A stretch of 64,000 nt of DNA. It comes from Actinomyces qiguomingii (GTDB lineage: Bacteria; Actinomycetota; Actinomycetes; Actinomycetales; Actinomycetaceae). Positions 53,540 to 60,614 of this stretch are shown here, piece by piece. A program made the translations under genes and the position numbers. How positions within the stretch are numbered: position 1 is the first letter of the stretch; each line of letters starts with the position of its first letter. Where the stretch lies: assembly GCF_004102025.1 (NCBI RefSeq), contig NZ_CP025228.1:744001-808000 (forward strand), given 5' to 3'. Under the pieces are notes generated by a model. The model was given only the letters and a program-made list of their open reading frames with translations. It searched no databases and was not told the origin of the DNA.

Positions 53540-54634
53540 GTGAGCGCTGGCACCCTGTACGTCAATCCCGAGACGCTCGACCACCCTGCGGGGACGCTTG
53601 AGGACGTCCCCGCCACCCGTAGGACCATCGCCTCGGACTGCTCAAGCGAAGCAACGACCCAGGCGTTGCTGAGGCTGAGCGGCGAGCGTGACGCCCTTGA
53701 TGACATTTCAGCCGATATTTCGGCTTTGGCTAACGCGCTCGACGACTTCGGCTACTCCATGGACTCGGTTAAGAACCGGCTCGCGGACGTTATTGACGAC
53801 GCTACGGCTGCCGGGTTGGTGGTCTCCGGGAGCATCATCCAGGAGCCTGTTAAGGATGACTCCGACGCAGACTACGCAACCAAGAAGGCGACTTATGACA
53901 CGCTCGACTCGACCCTGTCCTTGATTCGTGCCGACGAGTCCGCAGCGCACGACACGCTCATATCCGCATGCGACTCCCTCAAGAGTGCGGGAGAGTGGTT
54001 CCGGGATCAGTTTATCCCCACCTGGGATTCGAGCGGCGTATCCAAGGCGGCAGACATTGCCGACGGTGTTGCGGTTGGTTCTCAATGGGCGATGATCAGA
54101 GCGATTTCCGTGTTCCGACCGCGCTACCCGAGTTGGCATCCAGGAGCGGGACGGTTCATGTCGGCAGCGGACCGTTCCAAGATGGGATTACTGGAAACCC
54201 TGTTGGCTAAGACTAAAACCACTAATTGGGTAAACAAGCCCTGCGCTCGCGGTACTACGGGTTGGAAGGTGCAGCAGTATGCCGGGAAAGCGGCTCGCGT
54301 CACCAAGGGCATAGGCATAGGTGCGGCTGTATTCTCCGGTCTTGTAGGTGGCTACGAGCAGTACCAGAAGGATTCGGCCAACCCCTCAATGGGCGAGGAA
54401 GAGAAGTTGGCGCGTGCTGGTACGCAGGCGGTTACGCAGGGAGCCGGCGGTTACGGCGGAGCTTCGGTGGGAGTCCAGGAGGGTATGACCATTGGTGCTG
54501 TTGGCGGACCGGTTGGGGTTGCTGTGGGCGGTATTGTTGGCGGAGCGATCGGAGGAATTGCGGGATCTGCTGTCGGCAAAGCGGCAGGAGACTTGTTAAA
54601 CAAGGGCATAAGTGCTGTAAGCCGCCTATTTTAG
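53540..54634 (+). CDS. Glycine-zipper protein, possible type VII-like secreted effector
   Basis: 364 aa from a GTG at 53540 with AGGAG 8 nt upstream. The N-terminal 150 residues are helical and charged, starting TLYVNPETLDHPAGTLEDV, a pattern like WXG100/LXG leader domains but with no clear WXG. The C-terminal third is a strong glycine zipper (GAVGGPVGVAVGGIVGGAIGG), as in pore-forming bacteriocins and some toxin C-termini. Codon use is less GC-biased than the flanks. It leads a four-gene cassette. Function is inference; the exact family is not recognised. Confidence 0.7.
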   Translation: MSAGTLYVNPETLDHPAGTLEDVPATRRTIASDCSSEATTQALLRLSGERDALDDISADISALANALDDFGYSMDSVKNRLADVIDDATAAGLVVSGSIIQEPVKDDSDADYATKKATYDTLDSTLSLIRADESAAHDTLISACDSLKSAGEWFRDQFIPTWDSSGVSKAADIADGVAVGSQWAMIRAISVFRPRYPSWHPGAGRFMSAADRSKMGLLETLLAKTKTTNWVNKPCARGTTGWKVQQYAGKAARVTKGIGIGAAVFSGLVGGYEQYQKDSANPSMGEEEKLARAGTQAVTQGAGGYGGASVGVQEGMTIGAVGGPVGVAVGGIVGGAIGGIAGSAVGKAAGDLLNKGISAVSRLF

Positions 54635-54662
54635 TGAGGCAACTGATATCGCTTGGGTGTGA

Positions 54663-55151
54663 TTGATTGTGTGGGCAATTGTGTTTTTCGTATTTGGGGC
54701 GGCCTTGTTGGTTCATTGGGTGTTAGCGATGTTCGCCGATACGGGGCCAGGTGAGTTCGCGCGGGGAATAAGTGCGGAGATGGGGGTTAGGAATAACCTT
54801 GCTCTCACGATGCCTTCTGGGGCATTGATGTTCCTTTTTGGTGCGGTATTTAATTTCGGGGATCCTGATACGGTGTTCGCGATCGTTTGTGGGTCCATGT
54901 CGGCTTTCTTCCTGATAGTTATGGCAGTGAGTTTCCTGCCGATTTCTTTGCCGGCGTGGATGTATCCGGAGTGGCACGTGGAGTGGCGGCGCCGGCGGCG
55001 GCGCGAGCGGCTCGCCAGGGAGAACTCGTGGCGTGATACCTCCGGGCTGGGTCCCGGAGAGCCGCCCGAATCGGCATCCGATCGCGAAGCCCGCTCCGCC
55101 GGCTCGGCAGCAACGACACCATCCTCTGACTCCTCAGGTGATGACGCATGA
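54663..55151 (+). CDS. Small membrane protein of the cassette
   Basis: 162 aa from TTG 54663 (or GTG 54669); the ribosome site is weak. Three hydrophobic segments at about 3-24, 48-66 and 75-98, then a basic stretch (WRRRRRRERL) and an acidic Ser-rich tail. It could be an immunity or transport partner for the preceding protein. Its stop overlaps the next start by 4 bp (ATGA at 55148). Confidence 0.65.
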   Translation: MIVWAIVFFVFGAALLVHWVLAMFADTGPGEFARGISAEMGVRNNLALTMPSGALMFLFGAVFNFGDPDTVFAIVCGSMSAFFLIVMAVSFLPISLPAWMYPEWHVEWRRRRRRERLARENSWRDTSGLGPGEPPESASDREARSAGSAATTPSSDSSGDDA

Positions 55152-55279
55152 CCTCGCGACCGAATCCTGACCTGCCTCAAGAGTTCGCGGGCAGCGCCGT
55201 GAAAATATCCGCGCCCGCCGGCTGGGCCCCGGTGGACCCCGCAAGTATCCGGCTCTTCCGGTTTAAGGGTGTGTTCGCC

Positions 55280-55345
55280 GAGTTCGGTCGAAATAACCGT
55301 CGAGTTCGGTAGATATGACGATCGAGTTCGGTTGCGGGGCTGGCG
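55280..55345 (+). repeat. Three 22-bp repeat units inside the composite element
   Basis: Units start at 55280, 55302 and 55324, directly behind the element's left end and the linker GTGTTCGCC. Same arrangement as at 623-716 and 37186-37323, showing that repeats and ISL3-type end travel together. Confidence 0.75.
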
Positions 55346-56265
55346 GGCCCGGGGGAAGTGTCCAGATTCGGCACGAACGATGTTCCCCCGCCCGGCGTCT
55401 CCTACCAGGTCCGCATGATTCCAAGGAATCTGAGGGCGTGCGCTGGGAGGGGCGGGGTGTTTATGTCGATTCTGGACACTTTGGCTCCCAGGTTCCGGCT
55501 TGCCGCCCTGGTGTGGTGGGCAGGCCGGGGCCTCCTGGTCGCCGACCCGGCCTCCCCTTGTCCGATCGGCTGGGACGTCTTTGACGACAAACCGGGCCCA
55601 CAGCCCAGCCGGGAGCGCGGCCCAACCCGGCCCAGCCCAGCCCGGCCGCTGCCATGCCGGCCCGCTGCCAGGCCGGGCCTGGCTGCCGGCGATGCTGGCG
55701 ACGTCGCGGCCTAGGGGTAGGGCATCTTGACTGTTGACCTTGGGTGCGCCGGCGTCCAAGGCAACCCCACCGGCCCGAGTCAGCACCCCCGCACCCGGAC
55801 CGTCTAGCTGCGGCTGGACTGTCTGGCTGCGGTTGGACCGTCTGGCTGCGGTTGGACCACCTGAAACGCACTCTCAGACGGTCCAACCGCAGTAACGCGG
55901 TCCAAGTACGCGGCAAACAGCCGGCCGGATCCACACCTGGAAGGCCAGGTTGTTTTGGACTTGGGGGATGGCTAGTGTCCTGGATTGTTAATTCCTGGAC
56001 GGTTGGCTTTGGTGAGGATCTGTTCGGCGGTTTTGGTCCAGGTGAATGGGCAGGGGCTCGGCAAAGTCGTTGGATGGGTGGTGGGTTGTTAGGGTTTTTC
56101 GGCGTGTTCACGGGGGCGCGGCGCGACGCTCCGGTGACGATAGGTGGTGCAAACATATCCGCCACTGCTGAGAGGTCGCGCCGCTGTGTCATCATCCACC
56201 GCTCCTGCCCTGTCGCGCCAGCCCCTGACAGGGGTGTTCAGTGGGGCCGCAGGCGGAGCTTTAGC
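55346..56265. other. Passenger segment of the composite element, no supported gene
   Basis: About 920 bp, with GC-rich low-complexity stretches near 55600-55690 and a GGACC-type repeat at 55797-55914. Small open frames here have no recognisable sequence. It may be a degraded MITE or an older insertion. Confidence 0.5.
55797..55914 (+). repeat. Dispersed GGACC/GGTCC repeat, copy 3 (extended)
   Basis: The 55852-55914 part matches the 17173-17236 copy (opposite strand) almost base for base. Upstream of it, a unit of about 20 bp with core GCGGTTGGACCGTCTGG is repeated about three times. It lies inside the composite element. Confidence 0.65.
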
Positions 56266-57717
56266 GGCTCTTCCGGTTTAGGGGTGTGGTGGTGGGGTGG
56301 TCGCGGGTGCGCGTGTCGCAGGGGTGGGTGGGGGTCGAGGTCCCCGATGATTGGTGGTTGCAATCCACTACCGATCACGGAGACCTCGACATGGCCGAGA
56401 CTACCTTCACTGCTCCTGATCTTGCTAGTTTCCTGGGCCTGGACGCCCTGGGGCTGACCGCCATCGGCGTGTGCCTGGAGCGGGAGCGGGCGCTGGTGGA
56501 GTGCCGCCTGGAAGCCTTGGAGGAGGACGCGTTCTGCCGGGTCTGCGGGGCCCAGGGCGCACCGGTGGGGACCGTGACCAGGCGTCTGGCGCACGTGCCG
56601 CTGGGCTGGCGGCCCACGCACCTGCTGGTGCGGTTGCGGCGCTGGCGCTGCCAGGGCTGTGGGCGCGTGTGGGTGGCAGGACGCGTCTCGTGCCGTGGCC
56701 AAGCGGGCTGTGCTGACCCGGGCGGCCGTGGAGTGGGCGATGCGGGCCGTGGGGGTGGAGTTCATGTCTGTGGCCCGTGTGGCGGCAGGGTTGGGGGTGT
56801 CGTGGGACACCGAGGGCGACGCCGTCCTGGAGCGGGCCAAGGACCGCTTGATCAATGATCCTGACCGTTTCAGGGGTGTGGAGGTCATCGGGGTGGACGA
56901 GCATATCTGGCGGCACACCCGCAAGGGCGACAAGTATGTCACCGTCATTATTGACCTGACGCCTGTGCGCGACCGGACGGGTCCGTCTCGCCTGCGCGGG
57001 CATGGTCGAAGGCCGTTCCAAGCAGGTGCTCAAGCAGTGGCTCCAGGACCAGCCCGAGACGTTCCGCAGGGGCGTGCAGGTGGTGGCGATGGACGGCTTC
57101 ACGGGCTTTAAGACCGCCGCCGCCGAGGCCCTACCCGGCGCGACGGAGGTCATGGATCCCTTCCATGTGGTGGCATTGGCCGGGGACAAGCTGGATGACT
57201 GCCGCAGGCGTATCCAGCGCGAGATCACCGGGCGGCGGGGCCGTAAGGACGACCCCTTGTACAAGGCCCGCAGGCTGCTGCGCACCGGGGCGGGGCTGGT
57301 GAGCGACAAGGGCTGGGACCGGCTCGAGCAGCTGTTCGCCGACCCCCACAACACGCCGGTAGAAGTCATGTGGGGCGTATACCAGAAGATCGTGGCCGCC
57401 TACCGCACCAAGGGCCCCGCCGAAGGCAAGCAGCTGATGAGCAAGGTCATCGACTCCCTCAAGGCCGGTGTGCCTGACACCCTGGAAGAGCTGAAGTCGC
57501 TGGGCAAGACCCTCACCGACAGGCGTGGTGACATCCTGGCCTACTACCGGTCACCCCGGCACATCCAACGGCCCCACCCAAGCAGTCAACGGCCGCCTGG
57601 AGCACCTACGCGGCATCGCCCTCGGATTCCGGAACCTGACCAACAAGCGCCATCCGCAGCCTCATCCACGCCGGAGGCTTCAGACAACAGCTACTACACC
57701 CTTAAACCGGAAGAGCC
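56266..57717 (+). mobile_element. Nested ISL3-family insertion sequence
   Basis: 1452 bp, the usual ISL3 length, bounded by GGCTCTTCCGGTTTAGGGG at 56266 and the shared right end at 57717. The left end differs from the outer left end by one base. No separate target duplication is seen (GCTTTAGC before 56266 versus AAGTATCC after 57717), so the right end is shared with the outer element. Confidence 0.8.
56391..57703 (+). pseudogene. ISL3 family transposase, broken by several frameshifts
   Basis: Start ATG at 56391. The N-terminal zinc-finger part reads FCRVCGAQG and RCQGCGRVW, followed by DASRAVAKRAVL, VIGVDEHIWRHTRKGDK, MVEGRSKQVLK, VVAMDGFTGFKTAAAE, MDPFHVVALAGD and LEHLRGIALGFRNLTN, all typical of the ISL3 DDE transposase. 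These blocks lie in different frames: shifts occur near 56672 (an extra G), 57000, 57555 and 57640, and the family C-terminus ends at about 57703. An intact enzyme cannot be made from this copy. Confidence 0.88.
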
Positions 57718-58143
57718 AAGTATCCCCGGAGTCTCTGGAGTCCCGGGCCTCGAGACCGCACCCGGCGGTACGGGGTGCGTGGACCTGATCTGTGCCGACA
57801 GGCCGGATAGTCCCCGCTTCGCCGAGAACTGCGTAATCACCGTCTCAGGGCTGCCCGTGGATACCTCTGAGGAGGATTGGTTACGGGACTCGACGACGCA
57901 GCTCGTCGGCTCCGTGCCGGGCTTTCAGCTTATCGACATCACCGAGTGGGAGCCGGCCGGGCCAGGCCTGCTTCGCTCCGGCGTCTACATCCAGGGCACG
58001 GTCTCCGTCACTGCTTTGCAATGGACCTGGATGAGCGAGGCTTCGCGGCGCGGCTTCACCGCAACCTTCTCCTGCCCCACCCGTGACTGCGGTACGGCGG
58101 TGGAGCGCTTCCTTGCCATGATTGTCACACTGGAGGAGATCTG

Positions 58144-58509
58144 ATGGCGCGGCTGGAGACGAGCGGATACACCCCGGTGCTAATCCTCAGCGACGCGGAG
58201 TGGCTGTCCCTGCGCACCGTGGCGATAGGAGGGCATATTCCGAAAGGCCGCCTCGCCAGGCGGCTGCGCCGCGGTGGCATTCTGGACGATCAGGGCATTA
58301 CAGCGCCCGCGGCCGCCGCGCTGCACGGAGTCGCTGGTGCCACCCGACACCTCGACGTTGCCAGCTTCGCGCCGGCTCGCCCCGGGCAGCGCGCCGAGGC
58401 GTGGATAGGCCCGCAGCGCGCGACCATTGTCAAACATGAGCCGGACGGGTATCACGTATACGGCCTTGACGAGTGCCGAGGTGCCCTCTGTCTTCGCCCA
58501 GTTGCTTGA
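58144..58509 (+). CDS. N-terminal part of a split cassette protein (EspG-like pattern, low confidence)
   Basis: 121 aa; the ATG overlaps the upstream stop by 1 bp (TGATG). Starts MARLETSGYTPVLILSDAEWLSL and has the size and helix/strand rhythm of the first half of EspG-type type VII chaperones; this is a weak resemblance. The last 14 residues (after HVYGL) look out of frame, because the continuation SAEVPSVFAQLL is found in the next frame. Confidence 0.55.
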   Translation: MARLETSGYTPVLILSDAEWLSLRTVAIGGHIPKGRLARRLRRGGILDDQGITAPAAAALHGVAGATRHLDVASFAPARPGQRAEAWIGPQRATIVKHEPDGYHVYGLDECRGALCLRPVA

Positions 58510-58960
58510 CATGCGGCCGCGCTACAACATCGACCTGGGACCGCGGATTCTCCCGCAGTCGGTGTATAGCTTCATCGACTCTGGGGACCTGGATGCCCTG
58601 ACAGAGGAACTCGCCCGTCTTGCGCGTCAGTTGGATCGCGGCGGTGAGCCGGGACAACTTGGCGGGCCCACGCCGCTGACGGATGGATTCGCCAGCGGCC
58701 AGTGGACACTTTCGCTGATTTCCACGAGCACCCCGCACGACGGCAGCTGGGAGGTCGTGGGCTCCATGACGACCATGTCCATCCCCGAATGTCTTTACGA
58801 GTTGATTCCCAAGTCCATTGCCGATGCCCTTGAAACAGGCGCATCCCCCGAGGCGGTCTCGCAGATGGCGGCGGAAGAAATGCCCGAGGAACTGGTTTTG
58901 GAACGCATCACCTCTCTAGAATTGTGGGTGCGTGTGAGTTCCTGGTTCTTCGCTGCCTAA
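58427..58960 (+). CDS. C-terminal part of a split cassette protein
   Basis: 177 aa in the +1 frame relative to 58144, overlapping it by 83 bp. The first residues are shadow; the real homologous part probably begins near TSAEVPSVFAQLLDMRP at 58470. A single-base change near 58466-58470 (CTTGACG) would fuse both parts into about 271 aa. So this may be a decayed gene, a sequencing error, or programmed frameshifting. It ends overlapping the convergent hydrolase by 4 bp. Confidence 0.5.
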   Translation: MSNMSRTGITYTALTSAEVPSVFAQLLDMRPRYNIDLGPRILPQSVYSFIDSGDLDALTEELARLARQLDRGGEPGQLGGPTPLTDGFASGQWTLSLISTSTPHDGSWEVVGSMTTMSIPECLYELIPKSIADALETGASPEAVSQMAAEEMPEELVLERITSLELWVRVSSWFFAA

Positions 58961-59916
58961 TACGATCCGCGGTGCCGGCGCAGCAGTGGCTCCTCCCAGG
59001 CGAGGATGGTGCGCGCCGCCAGGCCTAGGTTGCCTACCTGGCAGTGGGAGGCGCAGCCCTCGGCCGCGGTGAACACGCGGGTGGTCACCGAGCGAGCACC
59101 GGTCAGGGTGCGCACCTGCCGGGGCAGCTGGGCCAGGGGAACGTAGTGGTCCTGCGCACCGGCGAGCAGCAGCACGTCCCCGCGCACCTGCTTGGAGACT
59201 TCACGGGTGCGCAGCCGCCCGGCAAAGCGGAGGAACTGCGCCGGGGAGTCGGTGCCGGTTACCCGCATCCCCTGCTCCAGCCCCCACTGGACGACGGAGT
59301 GCCTACCTGCCAACGCAAGCAGGCGATTCATCAAGCAGCCCGGCATCCCGGCCAGTGCCCGGGTCAAGCGCGACGGCACGGGCGCCGGCTGCCGGATGGC
59401 GACGTCGAGGAAGTCGTCCATGACGTCCCAGGCCACCACACGCACGGCTCGCGGCTCGAAGGCGGCGGCCCGGATCACCAACTCTCCACCCAGGGACAGG
59501 CCAACCAGCGTGACTTCCTGGAGCCCGAAGTGGTCCAGGACCGCCGACACCGGTCGCTCCCACTCCACCGTGAGCGGCACGCCCTGCTCATCCAGGACCT
59601 CGCCCTGAGCGGGGCCCTCGAAGGCGATCACGCGATGCCCCCGCTGTGCGATCGCGGCCAGCAGCGGGAACCACTCCTCAATGTAGGAGTCGAACCCGCC
59701 GAAGAGCACCCAGGTGCTGCGAGGCTCCTCGCCCGGCGCCAAGCCCTGGGCGGGCAGGTCGTAGGCGGGGAGATCGGCGGCGCCGAGCTCCCGGTTGGCC
59801 GCGCGGGCGGCCCGACCGAGGTGCAGATACGCCTCCACCCAGCCGGCATTTGTGCTTGGTAGCGGTGACAGCGCGCGGATCTCCTCGATCGCGTTGGGCC
59901 AATCAGCTCGGCCCAA
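58957..59916 (-). CDS. Alpha/beta hydrolase
   Basis: Up to 319 aa from a TTG at 59916. Catalytic pattern of the alpha/beta fold: oxyanion region FGGFDSYIEEW, nucleophile Ser141 in GLSLGGE, acid Asp in AGAQDHYVP, His in ASHCQVG. Related enzymes of the FrsA-like group usually carry 50-80 more N-terminal residues, so this start may be truncated. The TTG lies inside a 29-bp palindrome. Divergent from a tetR gene only 17 bp away. Substrate unknown. Confidence 0.75.
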   Translation of the reverse strand: MGRADWPNAIEEIRALSPLPSTNAGWVEAYLHLGRAARAANRELGAADLPAYDLPAQGLAPGEEPRSTWVLFGGFDSYIEEWFPLLAAIAQRGHRVIAFEGPAQGEVLDEQGVPLTVEWERPVSAVLDHFGLQEVTLVGLSLGGELVIRAAAFEPRAVRVVAWDVMDDFLDVAIRQPAPVPSRLTRALAGMPGCLMNRLLALAGRHSVVQWGLEQGMRVTGTDSPAQFLRFAGRLRTREVSKQVRGDVLLLAGAQDHYVPLAQLPRQVRTLTGARSVTTRVFTAAEGCASHCQVGNLGLAARTILAWEEPLLRRHRGSY

Positions 59917-59919
59917 CGC
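59891..59919. promoter_or_regulatory. 29-bp inverted repeat GCGTTGGGCC-n9-GGCCCAACGC
   Basis: Perfect 10-bp arms (59891-59900 and 59910-59919) with a 9-nt centre, in the short divergent gap between the hydrolase and tetR. This is the size of TetR-family operators. It overlaps the proposed hydrolase start, which may mean the true start is further downstream. Confidence 0.55.
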
Positions 59920-59933
59920 AGCGCCTGGAAGGC

Positions 59934-60602
59934 GTGGTCGGTGGCGGCCGGGAGCGCCTGCGCGCCCGAATCATGGCGGCGGCGGAGGCCTGCTTCGCCC
60001 GCCGCGGCTTCGACGGCGCCTCGATGGACGAGATCGTCGCCGAGGCCGGCATGTCTTCCTCCACCGTCTACCGGTACTTTCCCCAGGGGAAGGAGTCCTT
60101 GGTCCGGGCTGTGCTCGGACAGGCGATCAACCCCGTGGTGGACTGGATGGCGGGGCTGCCCGCCGCGGGGGAGCTCCCCCCATTTGAGTCCGCTTTCGTC
60201 GACGCCGTCGAGATGGCCTGGAGGTATAAGCGGGAGGCCGCCGACGGTCCTCCCGGCGCTACGGGACAGGGCCGCGGCGGCGAGGCGGCTCAGGCGGGGG
60301 CTCGCGCAGTAGCGCGCGCCGAGCTTCAGGTCGCCATCTGGGCCGAGCTGGCGCGCCAGCCGGATCTGCGCGCCGCCAACGCCGAGCACTATGTCCGGTT
60401 GCGTGCCGAGATCGTCGGTGCACTCCGGCGGTGGCAGGCACGCGGAGACATCGCCCGGAACCTCGATGCGGAGGCGGTGGCCGCCGTTGTGCACAACGCC
60501 GCCATGGGCTTACTGGTGCGGAGAGTCGTGGTCGGCGAGTCCGGCTGGCACGACGACGTCACCGCCACCGCGCATGCCCTGGCCGGCATGCTGAGCGGTT
60601 GA
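59934..60602 (+). CDS. TetR family transcriptional regulator
   Basis: 222 aa from GTG 59934; other in-frame starts upstream have no family sequence. Helix-turn-helix RIMAAAEACFARRGFDGASMDE, then MSSSTVYRYFPQGKESLV. The C-terminal domain is Ala-rich. Divergent from the hydrolase with a palindrome between them; it ends 12 bp from the convergent ktrB gene. Confidence 0.82.
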   Translation: MVGGGRERLRARIMAAAEACFARRGFDGASMDEIVAEAGMSSSTVYRYFPQGKESLVRAVLGQAINPVVDWMAGLPAAGELPPFESAFVDAVEMAWRYKREAADGPPGATGQGRGGEAAQAGARAVARAELQVAIWAELARQPDLRAANAEHYVRLRAEIVGALRRWQARGDIARNLDAEAVAAVVHNAAMGLLVRRVVVGESGWHDDVTATAHALAGMLSG

Positions 60603-60614
60603 GCGGAGTTCGGC

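Larger units (their letters stand above)
55251..57717 (+). mobile_element. Composite ISL3-type element with 8-bp target duplication
   Basis: Ends are inverted repeats identical over 21 bp (GGCTCTTCCGGTTTAAGG at 55251 and its complement ending 57717). Both are flanked by the direct repeat AAGTATCC (55243-55250 and 57718-57725), the 8-bp duplication expected for ISL3. Inside are 22-bp repeat units, a GGACC repeat, and a nested ISL3 element from 56266. The 2467-bp segment therefore moved as a unit. Confidence 0.85.
55148..58144 (+). pseudogene. Transposon-interrupted gene of the cassette (restorable to 173 aa)
   Basis: The gene is split into 55148-55250 and 57726-58144 by the element at 55251-57717. 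Joined after removal of one AAGTATCC copy, the two parts form one open frame of 522 nt (MTSRPNPDLP ... FLAMIVTLEEI). The restored protein is small and acidic, with an AVKISAPAGW start and a GFTATFSCPT block, resembling DcrB/LpqN-type domains found beside secretion genes; that is a loose resemblance. As it stands, the 5' part runs only 55 codons, to the stop at 55310-55312. The 3' part may still be translated from GTG 57779. It was coupled to both neighbours (ATGA at 55148, TGATG at 58142). Confidence 0.85.

Noticed and set aside
55315..56195. Several overlapping short frames in the transposon passenger segment
   Set aside because: Low-complexity, Pro/Arg/Gly-rich translations without start signals or motifs; better explained by GC-rich non-coding DNA and repeats.
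56258..57725. Independent target duplication for the inner ISL3 element
   Set aside because: The flanks differ (GCTTTAGC versus AAGTATCC); only the outer left end gives a matching 8-bp repeat.
59628..60494. Minus-strand frame antisense to tetR as an N-terminal extension of the hydrolase
   Set aside because: It would need a frameshift near 59895 and reads antisense to a clear helix-turn-helix gene; the apparent continuity is too short to trust.
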